DNA of 64,000 nt from Azolla caroliniana. Lineage: Eukaryota > Polypodiophyta. Of the stretch, positions 23,854 to 33,723 are shown piece after piece; position 1 is the first letter of the stretch; each line of letters begins with the position of its first letter. The translations under genes were made by a program, and so were the position numbers. The DNA lies in the NCBI GenBank assembly GCA_043228905.1, contig JBHGNT010000002.1, positions 26,412,001 through 26,476,000 of the forward strand, written 5' to 3'. The notes beneath the pieces are model-generated. The model was given only the letters and a program-made list of their open reading frames with translations. It had not been told where the DNA came from and searched no databases.

Positions 23854-24036
23854 AAACGGCCATGAGATAAGCGTGTGCGATTAGAGCAAACACGCTCGAC
23901 CCAATGCACAAGAATAATTATTATCGTAAGAGTTCAAGAGAGGAGAGAGTGGGATATATATCGCAATATGCAAAAGGCCATGAGTTGAGCGTGTGCGATT
24001 AGTGCAAACACGCTCGGCCCGATGCATAATAATAAG
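23849..24036 (-). repeat. Duplicated hairpin unit in gypsy B leader
   Basis: Two copies of ggccatgag-t-agcgtgtgcg followed by gcaaacacgctcg (near 23858-23905 and 23975-24025). Each can form a stem from gcgtgtgcg/cgcacac-like arms around gattag. Confidence 0.65.
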
Positions 24037-24258
24037 TAAAATCGTAGCGTAGTAGGAGGTAGAAAGAAAGAGAATAAAACGTAATACCAATTTGATTCGA
24101 CCATAAAGAACGCATAATAGAAAAAGAGAAGAGATCAAAAAAGAAGAATACCGGGTTTAGAGTGTTGTTTTGATCCTGAGAAGAGCATGACGAGCCTTGT
24201 TAGATCCCCCTCGCTCACACGCAAAAACATCAAAACAACAAAAAAATTGTTAGTAAAA

Positions 24259-24270
24259 GCTCTGATACCA
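24259..24270 (-). promoter_or_regulatory. Gypsy B primer binding site (initiator Met tRNA type)
   Basis: Minus strand TGGTATCAGAGC, one base inside the 5' LTR end, complementary to the 3' end of plant initiator methionine tRNA. Confidence 0.92.
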
Positions 24271-24271
24271 C

Positions 24272-24742
24272 TGTTAAGAGTCTATTACTAATCAATAGAC
24301 CAAATCAAGTAAAAAGGAAGAAAATAGATTGGATAGAAGAACCCGTTCCACCCGACCACCCCCGAGCTATGATCTAGACATAGCCAACCTACCACCGACG
24401 TCCCATACCGCCGGATATTAGGATGACTAATACCTTGGAAGAGATAAACACGATCGTTGAGACGAAAGCCTAGCCCGCACCACCGGTGTCTACGACAGCA
24501 GCCTTCCGACGTGATTCTTATGAGGGTAGCTAAGCCTCATATTTATACCTTTTCCTAGGCCCCTTGAATAGATGTGCCTTTCTAAAAGGCTCTCTATTCA
24601 TTGGTTGTCTAAATCATGATAGTGCATGCACATATCATTCATTCTATCCAATCATTAGTCCCCTTTTTAATAATAGTGAACATACCCTTCACTAATGTAA
24701 ATATTAGTGACCTACCCTCACCAATGTTATGTGTACATAACA
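24272..24742 (-). repeat. Gypsy B 5' LTR
   Basis: 471 bp, same ends and near identity to 17635-18105. Confidence 0.95.
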
Positions 24743-24747
24743 GTTGA

Positions 24748-25180
24748 TATGGCCAATCCGCTTGTGCCATAAATCTATGTCGGAATCGGCTTTCATGCCC
24801 TTTGCGAACATGGCCGATTTCATCTCGTGTGAGTCGAGAATGAACATTCGGCCCTCTCTTCATCCGTGTGCGATGAGTCGGCCCTCTTTTTCGATGAAGC
24901 AACCGCCTTGATTAAATCGTACTTGCCTTCCTTGCTCTACAATTTGGCCGACGGAGACCAAATTCTTCGTGATAGTTGGTACGTGCAAAACATTTTTAAT
25001 ATAAGTTTGCTCACCTTCTTCTTCGAATGGAACATTGCTGATGCGCCGAATCGGGTGCGTAGTATCGTCTTCGGTTTCGACATAGTCGGGTCGGGTCGGC
25101 TCTCGAAGTTCTCGAAACCATTCTTGATGCGATGTCATATGGTTCGAGGCACCGAAATCGACGAACCATACATTGTCATG
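24748..25180 (-). pseudogene. Copia A protease and start of GAG-pre-integrase
   Basis: Minus strand encodes DNVWFVDFGASNHMTSHQEW, the copia aspartic protease active site with Phe replacing Ser in D-S-G. EEGEQTYIKNVLHVPTITKN and LVSVGQIVEQGRQVRF follow. Then in another frame comes the pre-integrase segment ending with the histidine motif (DIDLWHKRIGH, by comparison with copia C) immediately before the gypsy B insertion at 24743. Continues at 17629. Confidence 0.88.
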
Positions 25181-25371
25181 AAAATCCGTCACTATGCGCG
25201 GATTGTGAGGCGGAACCGCCGGGGTTCTGGACTGAAAGGATTTAGTGCAACACGTACAACACAATCAATTCACATATAAGACGAGTAGATGAGAGGAAAC
25301 GTTCGTTTATTGCATAAGAAAATAGATTCTTTTATAAATCAAGAATCTTGAACTACAATGGGTTGGAGATG

Positions 25372-25520
25372 AAAATGAGAGATAAATTTTTTAAAGAAAG
25401 GAGCCAACAACCATATAAGGAGTGGTCCAATATGAATATGAGAGATAAATTTTGACAAGAAAGATTGAGCAAGCCAAGTCAAGAGTTTGATATCAATATG
25501 AGAGATAATTTTTCCCCCCC
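25372..25520. repeat. ~63-bp degenerate tandem repeat (aatatgagagataaatttt)
   Basis: Three copies of the core, spaced roughly 60-70 bp, each followed by a purine-rich stretch with aagaaag. Confidence 0.65.
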
Positions 25521-25633
25521 AAGGAATGGGAGAGAGAAGAAGAAGAAGGGAAAAAAAAAGAAGTAAAGGGAAAAAAATGGAACATATATTCAGCTCTTTG
25601 TTGATCCTCCTTCCCAATGTTACTTTGCATGTC

Positions 25634-25735
25634 CACTTTTAGTTGCATGGCCTATATTTTTAGTTGCATGCTTCCATTTTTAGTTGCATGCCTTTTACTT
25701 TTAGTTGCATGGCCTTGGCTTTTAGTTGCATGCAA
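25634..25735. repeat. ~22-bp minisatellite with TTTTAGTTGCATG
   Basis: Five copies of tttttagttgcatg spaced about 20-22 bp, variable bases between. Confidence 0.85.
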
Positions 25736-25789
25736 CCATCCGTATAATTTGGCCAAATGACCCAATCATCCATAAAGTTTAGCCCGTGC

Positions 25790-26270
25790 GCAATCCGTAC
25801 GTGCGTCGCAACCAAACCGTAGACGCATCCGCGTGCAAAAGTCCCAACCGCGTAGTGTACGGATCCACGCATGCACACGTCCTGACCGCACCGTGTATGC
25901 ATCCACGCGCTCGTTCGCAAACACGCGTCCGTCTGAAACATCCATGCGGCTGTGCAAGCGTCCGCACGCAAAAATCCCGACCGTGCCGCAGTGTACGCAT
26001 GTGCGCGTCAGGACCGCGCCGTGTACGCATCTGCACGCTCGTCCACACACACATCTGTCCGAAATGTCCACGCGACCGTACACGCATACACCTAAAACTT
26101 GCACACACGCTTACATCCAAAAACGTCCACGCGACCGTGCATACATGCGTACGTTCGAAATGACCGCACGCTCATCCACACACACACGTATGTCCGAAAC
26201 GTCCATGCCTACATCCGAAAATGTCCACGAGACCGTGCATACACAAGTACGCCCGAAGCGTGCACACCAC
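25790..26270. repeat. GC/CpG-rich degenerate repeat block
   Basis: A longer unit of roughly 130-140 bp (gcatccgcgtgcaaaagtcc...) is repeated about twice. It is built from shorter motifs such as gtccacgcgaccgt and acacgcatac that recur to the end. CpG is abundant, unlike the AT-rich flanks. Long frames crossing it on both strands are artefacts of the repeat. Confidence 0.75.
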
Positions 26271-26489
26271 ACAATGTAGCCCAAGTCACCTTGAACATTT
26301 TGAGCTCCACACATTGATAGAGTGAATATGTTTTGATTTCCCTTATATATCCTGGGTTCCAATGTTGTCCTATCTATGCGGGATATCTCACAATTTTGTC
26401 TTTTCTTTCTTCTTCTTCAAACTTTACACTCACATAACTTGATACTTGTTTATCCGTTTCATGCGTAGTAAAATACGCTATGAAGCTCT

Positions 26490-26716
26490 TGAAGACATCT
26501 ATCTATATGAATACATTAAGCTAATCTGAAATAATTGTTTTACTAGTTTTCATATCGTGTGTGAAAAACCACACGACAACGTCTTTCGGATCGGAGGGTG
26601 TGTGAAAAAAACACATGACATTTATCTATATGAATACATTAAGCTAATCTTAAATAATTGTTTTACTAGTTTTCATATCATGTGTGAAAAACCACACGAC
26701 AACGTCTTCCGGACCG
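26490..26716. repeat. 126-bp tandem duplication with hairpin
   Basis: Two copies of a unit containing atctatatgaatacattaag, ttgttttactagttttcata, a hairpin gtgtgtgaaaaaccacac and acgtctt-cgga-cggagg. They differ at a few positions. Confidence 0.85.
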
Positions 26717-26717
26717 G

Positions 26718-27693
26718 AGGCATTAGTAGAAGTAGAGGTCGACATAGAATTCGTTCTATGTCTCATCACGAACATTCTGCCACGATCGTCATAGTCGGAG
26801 TTGATGGCGTAGTTGGTGAGTTGTCGGCTAGTGGAAGCTGACTCGCGTATCTTCTTACGACATTCTTCTTCGTGGTGGCCGACTTTCCCGCAATATTCGC
26901 ATTCGATTGAGGTTTGTCGGCTCGGACCGGAATGGTGGCTCCCCCTTCTTCCGAAGGTTCCCCGATGGCCTCCATCTTGTTGCCGTAATTGAGAGTTGTT
27001 TTCGTAAATTGGTCTGCCTCATCCTTGGCCGAATCAGCCTCTTCTTGCACGACCGCGTCCTCTTCCTCCGTCCGAATGCGTGTAGAGCATTTGGCCATTT
27101 GAGGCTGTACTCCTTGTTCGAACATGGTTTTCTTTGACCAACAACATGGGTTGAAGATCGAAGAACAAGGGCGGATTCTCCCGTGCTAGTACGACGGTCC
27201 GCATTGCGCTGAATCTTGGTGCAAGGCCACTGATGCACATTTGCACCATCTCGTCATCCTCCACGTTAAATATGCTTATCGAGCCGAGCGAATCACAAAG
27301 CTCCTTGATCTTCAAGGTGTAGCTCGTGACAGACATATTCCTTTGTTGGATATTATTCAACTCTTGGCGGAGTTGAAGCTTTCTCACGGTAGTGTTGGCG
27401 GTGAAAATTTTTCGTAGATTCTCCCATGCTTCCTTCGGTGTCTTGGCTTCTCGAATGTACTCGAGCATGTGGTCGTGAACACATGTCGCCAAGCAATACA
27501 TCACTCGGCTTGCCGCTTGCTCCCATGTTGCATAATCGGCGTCTTCCAGGTTGGGTTGATTTTCTTGTGCTCCTTTGATGTAGCTTCAATAGCCTTGGTC
27601 GACAAGGTATTGGTGCATCTTGTACTCCCAAGATGCAAAGTTGTTGCGATCCAACTTCTCGCTAGGGAGAGCGCTCCCCATTTGAGTATTCAT
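26718..27693 (-). pseudogene. Copia A gag with CCHC zinc knuckle
   Basis: Starts MNTQMGSALPSEKLDRNNFA at 27693. An internal TGA after YLVDQGY (27586) and a frameshift near 27040 break it. Capsid motifs: RVMYCLATCVHDHMLEYIRE, AKTPKEAWENLRKIF, LRQELNNIQQRNMSVTSYTL. The zinc knuckle (C-EYC-GKVGH-HEEEC) is read near 26905-26860, followed by QLTNYAINSDYDD and a Ser/Thr linker up to the repeat insertion. Copia G at 52.8 kb has the same gag type. Confidence 0.87.
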
Positions 27694-27853
27694 GGTCGAT
27701 GTAGATTTCTTCCTTCTTTTCTTTTCCTTCTCTCTGGAACATGAGCTATGTAGTCGCACTACAGTAGCGATGAGCCGATTCTTCTTGAACGTCGGTGTAG
27801 AGCACAACACACGATCACGATGAGGCGAGTGGGTTAGATCGAGCTACTAAATC

Positions 27854-27865
27854 GCTCTGATACCA
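27854..27865 (-). promoter_or_regulatory. Copia A primer binding site
   Basis: Minus strand TGGTATCAGAGC directly adjoining the 5' LTR: initiator Met tRNA type. Confidence 0.92.
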
Positions 27866-28335
27866 TGTAAAGAACTAGATATGATTCTTGTGAAGCGGAA
27901 GAGATGTGAGTTATGTGTGTATGTGTGAGAGAAGAGAGAAGAGGAGAGAAACACAAGATAGATAAGAGACAATATGAAGTACTCAACAAGAAGAAGGAGA
28001 TGTATATTAACAAGTAGAATATGAGATACAAAATAACGTTACAAGGAGTCACAACTGACTTAATATGGAGTAGGAGGAGGGTGCTTTATATAGAGGCAGG
28101 TCCTCTCTCTTCATTTACTCACTACAACTTTCACTCTCTCACTAGAGCCTTGAGGAATGTGAAGTCTTACGGTCATGGGGAATGTGGAACCATTAGTTAT
28201 GTGTCATAGAATATGAATCTATGACACAGTTTAATGTGCAGAGAGTGGTGGTGTGTGACTCTTGACCTTTGAGTAATCATAGATTCTCAAAAGGTGTGTT
28301 CACACGTTGCTTTGTGTTGAGCTTGATTCTCAACA
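27866..28335 (-). repeat. Copia A 5' LTR
   Basis: 470 bp, TGTAAAGAA...CTCAACA, followed by target duplication ACTAT. Holds an inverted segment tgtcataga...tctatgaca. Confidence 0.92.
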
Positions 28336-28340
28336 ACTAT

Positions 28341-28711
28341 GTACATTTTGCCCTAAATTTTTTGCAAGTCAAAGTATCACAATTTCATATACTGCTCTAT
28401 CTTTTCTCACATCCAACTATGCTTTTCACACATCTTCAACCTAACCCAATCCTTGTATGAATTTTCTCTCACGATCACAGTGCGCACTCTCAATTGCAAC
28501 ATTCATTAGTAAAGTTCTTGAATATAGAGGGTCACTAATTGCTTTCACATGTATTACGTAAAAATGTTATATTTGTGGTTTCATATGTCATATTTGATCT
28601 CCGAAGCCATTAATAAAATATCTTTTTATAGTCGTAAGTATCAATGATGTCGTTCAATTTTGGTCACATTTGAACTCGTAACCTCGAGAACAAATCTCAA
28701 TCTCTCTCTCT
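28341..28711. other. Unannotated spacer
   Basis: AT-rich, no coding homology or clear repeat. Ends in a short TC run that leads into the next repeat. Confidence 0.6.
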
Positions 28712-28924
28712 TTTTTTATCGTAATTAGCTTACCCTAGTGGTAAGTCGTTATATACTACTATCACTACATCTTGGGCTCAAAACCCAAATTTCTCTCCTC
28801 TCTATTACATACTCCATAGATATCACTTATTTCACTAAATGCCACTATGGAATGTAGTGGTTGAACCCATGACCACTTGGTCTCCATTGGGCAACCTTAC
28901 CAACTGAGCTACATCCATCTAGGC
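28712..28924 (-). repeat. Short repeat with convergent tRNA-like modules, copy 1
   Basis: On the minus strand TAGCTCAGTTGG (28911-28900) is a perfect RNA polymerase III A box and GGGTTCAACC (about 28857-28868) a B-box-like element 32 bp on. The + strand shows a second tRNA-like head: ccctagtggtaag near 28733 and gggctcaaaaccc near 28774. About 213 bp long, it is related to copy 2 at 38194-38404. A tRNA-derived SINE or fold-back derivative is the likeliest identity. Confidence 0.65.
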
Positions 28925-28952
28925 AACTCACTCACTCTCACACACACTCTCT

Positions 28953-29414
28953 TGTTGCGAAATAGCGCGGAATATAGCTCGGCCACAACCGAGTCTTGAA
29001 CACTTCGATGAGAATGGAGAACACAGAAATGGGAACTAAAGAGTGAACACAAGATGTTTACATTTAAAACCATAATAGGGAAAAACCACGGGAGCCCACA
29101 GACTCCGAACTATCACTATGAATAGAAGGGGTACAATCAGAGAATCGTAGGCAACGACCTCGAGCTCTGTATCTTCATCAGGCGGCAGTTACAACATAGT
29201 ATCACTTTGTATCTCACTCTCCCTCTCTGTCGTTCTCATCTATACAATAATTACCACAACAAAAAATAACCACACAATAAGTAGTTGCCCTAGGTCATAT
29301 TTATACTAATATGCCTTTAGGACTATTTACAAATATGTCTTCTACATCCGGTTATCACCGGGTCTTCTACATCCGGTTCTCAAGATCCCATCCAGAGGGA
29401 CCGAAATCCCAACA
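28953..29414 (-). repeat. Copia D 3' LTR
   Basis: 462 bp, TGTTGCGAAATAG...ATCCCAACA; matches 37720-38169. It has extra bases near 29105-29130 that the right copy lacks. Confidence 0.93.
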
Positions 29415-29424
29415 ATCTCCCCCT

Positions 29425-30097
29425 TCACTCCGGCATGGGATGTTTCGTCAGCCCGATCCGCGTCCGGCATGTGTCCAACTTGTTGAGTGTCAGCACTTTG
29501 GTCAGCATGTCGAACCCATTCTCCTCCGTGTGGATTTTTGTCAGCACGAACTCTTGATCTTCTACTCTTTCTCGGATCCAGTGGTACTTGCGCTGGATAT
29601 GCTTCGTTCGGGAATGGTAGGCCGCGTTCTTTGCAAGCTGGATGGCACTCTGACTGTCACAATAGAGTTGGTATTCCTCTTGTCGGATCCCTAGCTCACC
29701 GATGAAGTCCTTCATCCAGATTATTTCCTTGCCGGCTTCCAAAACTGCCATGTACTCCACTTCCGTGGTTGACAACGCAACCGTCTTCTGTAGCCTTGAC
29801 TGGCACGAAATAACTCCCCCTGCATAAGTCATGACATAACCGGATGTGGACCGGTTGGTATCCGCATCGTCCGACATATCCGAATCCGTGAATCCGTCAA
29901 GTTGGGGTTTACCGGAGCAGAATCAGAGGCACATGCTCGAGGTGCCTTTCAAATACCGGAGTATCCACTTGACCGCGTTCTAGTGCTCTCTTCCGGGATT
30001 GCTCATGAAACGGCTCACCACTCAGATTGCATATCCAATATCCGACCGGGTACACACCATTGCGTACATCAAGCTCCTGACGACAGAGGCATATGGT
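29425..30097 (-). pseudogene. Copia D RT end and RNase H
   Basis: After the insertion the frame resumes at KIPYASVVRSLMYAMVCTRS. Stops replace expected residues near 30050 and 30000. It continues to AVKWILRYLKGT, then RNase H: DDADTNRSTSGYVMTYAGGV, STTEVEYMAVLEAGKEIIWM, LYCDSQSAIQLAKNAAYHSR and TKHIQRKYHWIRERV, ending LDTCRTRIGLTKHPMPE before the polypurine tract. It differs clearly from copia A/C/E and belongs to the Tnt1-like group. Confidence 0.88.
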
Positions 30098-30205
30098 ATC
30101 TTCCGTCCGGCTTCCATCACGACCTTTGCCATCATCTCCTCGAAGTCGAAGTCTTCTTCCATCTCCATGCTCCCTTGCCGCCCTTCACGTCGAGTTCACC
30201 AAATA
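30098..30205 (-). repeat. Second copy of the interior's first 108 bp
   Basis: Aligns with 33640-33747, including TTTGGTGAAC-CGACGTGAAGG and the first codons MEMEEDFDF of the gag ORF. It ends at GGAAGAT, which is also the start of the resumed copia D frame. Confidence 0.9.
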
Positions 30206-30319
30206 TGTCGCGTTGTTACGCGCGTGTGTGTGAAAGGGGCGGGACCACAGGGGTCTTGGACGAGGGAGAAGAGGAATGCCAAGAAAACCGACACCGCACA
30301 CGACCCGGGTGCAACCGAA

Positions 30320-30391
<72 letters not shown>

Positions 30392-30945
30392 AGGGAGAAC
30401 GTCCGCGTGACACTGACTCTTATGCATAGGAAGCAAGGGTTGTGCTCCCGACACCACCAAATACACCGAAATGCACAAACAGATATGAGTATGTATATTA
30501 TAAGGGAAAAAATACATCCTCGGCTTCGAGCCGGACCAAGGTAGGTTAGGTTACAACAACAGTCTGCTACCAAGCCGCAGATTGGGGGAGCTCTCGGGCT
30601 CATCGCGCTGAGTGGGGTCTTGCACAAGAGACTGAGTAGAAACAAACCCTAAACAGACACGAACTCTCGACCCATGCGACGAAGAAGAAGAAGGAGAAGA
30701 CCTCCAAGTTAAAACCACTAACCCTAATCTAACGGTATACCCTCTAACATAAAATGGGCAACCCCTTCATAAGTGATCCCTCCCTTCCTTTTATAGCCCA
30801 AGGAGGGAGGGACCTTATAATGTGGGATAAAATTTCCCCTCTTATTTCTATATACCATTTCCTAGTACACGTGTGCACATGTTGCACACCACCGACTTAC
30901 CCATTCCACCCCGGTTTCCCCCTATGGATGAAAATCTTCACGACA
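30206..30945 (-). repeat. Gag-only element 3' LTR
   Basis: 740 bp. Minus strand: TGTCGTGAAGATTTTC start, TATA box GGGCTATAAAAGG (about 30786-30798), telobox-like motif at 30644-30654, long CT microsatellite (about 30324-30386), end ...GTAACAACGCGACA. Confidence 0.88.
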
Positions 30946-32573
30946 TCCGCCCCCACCAAACCGCACATCTCCATGCATCTCCTCCGTTTCCCCAGACACA
31001 ATCCTTCGTTCATACTGATCGTGCTCGTCTCATGCCGTCAATCTTGGCGTCTCGTCGCGCCGTCTGTCGTCCCGCGCTTGCCTCTCGAAGGCTTCCTTTG
31101 ACTGTCATCATCAATCACTCATTGTGGCTCCTCTGAATGCACGCTCATTCTTTGGTCCTTAGGTGACCCGATTACGCGCACCTTGATTCTCCCTTGCTCT
31201 CCGTGCTCTCTTGTTGTAGAGTGTATCGTCATCCCGACTTTTGTCTCGGGGTTCTTCGCGGCTCTCGTTACCACTTCATCCCGACTCGCATCCTCTAGGC
31301 CTGCTTGGCCCCGCATGCCCTCTGGGACGCCGCTTTTTCTCCCCCTGGTGCGTAGTTCTTTGCTCTCCGTGCATCATCCTCCGCTCTCGTCGTTCATTCG
31401 CCAATCCCGGCAACTCACCGCTCCGTCTCTTTCCGCGTGCTTGCCTCTCAAAGGCTCGACCGGTCCGCTGTTGCCGGTCACTCGTTGCTGCTCTTCCGGG
31501 TGCGTGCTTGCTTCTTGGCCCTTCGCCGTCCGTAGTGCATGCTCTGTTTTACACCGTAATGCATGTTTCGTGTTACACGCTTCTTCTGCCGTAGTTCCGA
31601 CCTCCGCGTCGACCTCTTCTCCCTTCGTTGTCGTAGCCCCTTTCGACCCCGGCTTATCGTCTTGGCCCTGCTCATCTGTCATTTCGTATCGGATACCCGT
31701 TTTGGTATCCTCGTCCGCTCGGGCTTCCGATTCCTCGCCACCACCCGCCATCTCTTTGGTCTTACGTCGATCCAAAACCGCCAAAGTCTCAAGGATAGAT
31801 GTGGAGGGCTCCTCTCGCTCTCGGCCTCCCACCGAGTCGTACTACTAGTGCATGCTTGGTCTCCTTCTCGCGCTCACCAACTCCCACCAGGTGTTGTGAC
31901 CCGTAGTCCTCGACCTCCAATCATGCCGGCATAGCCCTTTCCCGTATCGGTCCTGATCGATCATAGCCCTCTCCCTTTCGTGATTGTAACCGGCTGGTAA
32001 GGGTTCGGCAAAACAATTCTGTCCTTGCCGGCTCTTCTTCCATTTGGGCCCGGTTGGCCAGCCCCCACTCCAATATTCTTCCACATCATCTTTCGGTCGT
32101 GTTGGATTACTGACCGGTTCGTCTTCCGGTCGGGTCGGTTCCCGACTCTCTCCTCATTGCCGTTCCCGGCCTCTCCTTCGGTTCCTTTGGATATGCCTGT
32201 TCCGGGCCTCGCATCCTCTTCATATGTGCCCGCTCCGGGCCACACCTCCTCACGGCCCCCGCCCTTCTCTCCGGTCTTATGTTGGCATTCGAGTGCAACC
32301 GCCGTAGTCTCCGGCCTGATGTCGAGGGGTCTTGCCTCCGTCTGCTACAATCTTCGTCGTCGTCTCGGTTGCCCGCCTTGCCGCCGCCACCGCCTGTCGC
32401 TCTTGGACTCACGCCGGCACTTGGGCCGACCGCCGGAGCCTCTAGGACCGGTGTGGGTAAGGACCCGGCACTACCGCTCGTTGTGTTTGTAGCCGCCTCC
32501 ATTCGGACGTTGTTGTCCGCGACTACCCCGCCTCCGATCGCACAAGCCTCGATTACGCTTGCCACCATCTCTT
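30946..32573 (-). other. GC-rich interior of gag-only element, downstream of gag
   Basis: About 1.6 kb with long but mutually inconsistent frames on both strands. It contains no recognisable domain. Two partial repeats of the segment LEAPAVGPSA-V-PRATGG (near 32600-32680 and 32400-32440) show a local duplication of the gag 3' end. On the minus strand composition is rich in Arg, Glu, Gly, Ser. Confidence 0.6.
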
Positions 32574-33710
32574 TCATGTCGTCGTCTCAATTTCCCACCT
32601 TGCCGCCTTGCCGCCCGTCGCTCTAGGTCTCACGGTGGCACTCGGGCCGACCGCTGGAGCCTCTAGGGCCGGTGTGTGTAAGGTCGCGGCACCATCTCTT
32701 GTCTCCTCCCCACTCGATGTTTCGGGCTGCCATATCCTGAATCCGTAGTCACCGGCCTCCATGGCCATCCCTTCTCCGCAAGGCAAGAGGGTCGCTAGTT
32801 CCGCACCCTCTCCCATGTCGCCGTCGTACGCTCTCCCGGTCTCCGTATAGGCGCCGTCTTCTACGCTTAGGGAGGCTTCTTCCTCCGCATCCTCCGATTG
32901 CCTCCAACCCGACTCCATAATAAGCCCTTCTTCGGCTTCGATTTTCGCCTTCACAAGCTCGCATGCCTCCCGTATTAGCGCTTCTAGGTTGAGCTCCTCC
33001 GAACCATTTTGCGTTGAGCTCTCTTCCGGCGGTAGTGCGTAGTCACTCGCCGCTCTCTCTTCTCCGCCGTTCGCGGGCCGTGTTGTGGCCAACCGCCTCG
33101 CATCATGTTGCCGGCATACCCATTCCACTTCGGACCACTCCTTGGTGAGACCATGTGTTCCACAATCATCTTGAAGCTCGAATAAGATGTCCATCCTCTC
33201 CTCATGATGGACCATCTTCAAAAATAGGAGGACGTTGTCCGCCCCCACCGATCTCCGTTCCCACTCCGAGAGTTGAGAGAAACGACGCTCGAACTCTCGG
33301 AATGCCTCCATCGCGCTCCGATGACGCCTTGCAGACGCCACCCACCGATTGAAGTCACGTCGACCTCTTCCTTCCAGTTCCGCATACCCGTACACCTCCA
33401 ATAGAGCTCCCTCAAAGGACTCCCACAATTCGTGAGCTTCTCGGAGCTTCTTGACCTCTTCGTACTTTGATACGGCCGCCACTCGACAAAAAAAATCTAG
33501 CCTTGTCACTTCGTCCGCACCCCGCTCCGTCATCTCGGCATTGTAAGCTCTCAAAAATTTTGGAACCTCATTCCCATTGAACCAGCCGACTCGATCGACC
33601 ACCCTTTCGACGGCTTGTTGAGCCGCATCTCGCTTCGCAATCTTCCGTCCAGCTTCCATCACGACCTTTGCCATCATCTCCTCGAAGTCGAAGTCTTCTT
33701 CCATCTCCAT
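32574..33710 (-). CDS. Gag-like protein of the gag-only element (378 codons)
   Basis: Starts MEMEEDFDFEEMMAKVVMEA, 37 bp inside the 5' LTR. Residues ~40-200 resemble a retrotransposon capsid: WFNGNEVPKFLRAYNAEMTE, FFCRVAAVSKYEEVKKL, WESFEGALLEVYGYAELEG, FREFERRFSQLSEWERRSV and LLFLKMVHHEERMDILFELQ, with regular Trp and Leu spacing. The remainder is acidic and low complexity (EEASLSVEDGAYTETGRAY), then Pro/Ala-rich. There is no CCHC zinc knuckle and no protease. The frame is open throughout although its neighbours are decayed. Exact family unknown to me; capsid assignment is from pattern only. Confidence 0.72.
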   Translation of the reverse strand: MEMEEDFDFEEMMAKVVMEAGRKIAKRDAAQQAVERVVDRVGWFNGNEVPKFLRAYNAEMTERGADEVTRLDFFCRVAAVSKYEEVKKLREAHELWESFEGALLEVYGYAELEGRGRRDFNRWVASARRHRSAMEAFREFERRFSQLSEWERRSVGADNVLLFLKMVHHEERMDILFELQDDCGTHGLTKEWSEVEWVCRQHDARRLATTRPANGGEERAASDYALPPEESSTQNGSEELNLEALIREACELVKAKIEAEEGLIMESGWRQSEDAEEEASLSVEDGAYTETGRAYDGDMGEGAELATLLPCGEGMAMEAGDYGFRIWQPETSSGEETRDGAATLHTPALEAPAVGPSATVRPRATGGKAARWEIETTT

Positions 33711-33723
33711 GCTCCCTTTCCGC

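Larger units (their letters stand above)
22517..24258 (-). other. Gypsy B untranslated leader
   Basis: About 1.74 kb between primer site and gag start, without coding homology. It is AT-rich near gag (22540-23480) and carries two sets of tandem repeats nearer the LTR, listed separately. A leader this long may hold packaging or dimerisation signals; that is inference. Confidence 0.7.
17635..24742 (-). mobile_element. Ty3/gypsy chromovirus B, young, inserted in copia A integrase
   Basis: Two 471-bp LTRs (17635-18105 and 24272-24742) differ at only about three positions and are flanked by a perfect 5-bp duplication GTTGA (17630-17634, 24743-24747). The minus strand has an initiator-Met primer site TGGTATCAGAGC (24270-24259), a 1.75-kb leader, gag-protease, pol, chromodomain and a purine tract TGAAGTAGGGGAGTA (18120-18106). 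LTR similarity indicates a recent insertion. Two TGA codons split an otherwise continuous polyprotein. Chromodomain and gag type suggest a plant chromovirus (Tekay/Reina-like; lineage not determined). Confidence 0.95.
25181..26717. other. Repeat-mosaic insertion between copia A zinc knuckle and protease
   Basis: Copia relatives pass directly from the Ser/Thr-rich linker to DNVWFVD; here about 1.5 kb intervenes. The exact edges and any target duplication could not be fixed, and the first ~80 bp beyond 25180 could still be copia. It contains no gene homology but four different tandem repeats (25372-25520, 25634-25735, 25790-26270, 26490-26716). It may be a non-autonomous transposon or captured satellite DNA. 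Confidence 0.6.
8656..28335 (-). mobile_element. Ty1/copia retrotransposon A, full-length ends, heavily nested
   Basis: Two LTRs (8656-9095 and 27866-28335) in the same orientation are flanked by a perfect 5-bp target duplication ACTAT (8651-8655, 28336-28340). The minus strand reads 5' LTR, an initiator-Met-type primer site TGGTATCAGAGC directly inside 27866, gag, zinc knuckle, protease, integrase, RT, RNase H, then a purine tract (AGCTTGAGGGGGCG, next to 9095). This PR-INT-RT-RH order defines Ty1/copia. The body is split by gypsy A, a solo LTR, gypsy B and a repeat-rich insertion. In-frame stops, an altered protease site and an altered RT site show that it is dead. It is the oldest layer of this nest. 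Confidence 0.93.

Noticed and set aside
25779-26279. Overlapping frames of 100-148 codons on both strands with His/Arg/Thr repeats
   Set aside because: They arise from the stop-poor CpG-rich tandem repeat, with no consistent frame or domain.
28853-28925. Possible functional tRNA gene
   Set aside because: A and B boxes are present, but acceptor and anticodon stems do not pair convincingly and a longer repeat unit is duplicated at 38.3 kb.
30185-30645. Frames with long Ser-Leu or Arg-Glu runs
   Set aside because: Translation of a GA/CT microsatellite within an LTR.
30640-30730. Interstitial telomere tract (aaaccctaaa, aaccctaatc)
   Set aside because: Isolated single motifs, not tandem telomere repeats.
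31183-32626. + strand frames up to 221 codons in the gag-only element
   Set aside because: GC-rich stop-poor DNA antisense to the element; no domain or start context.
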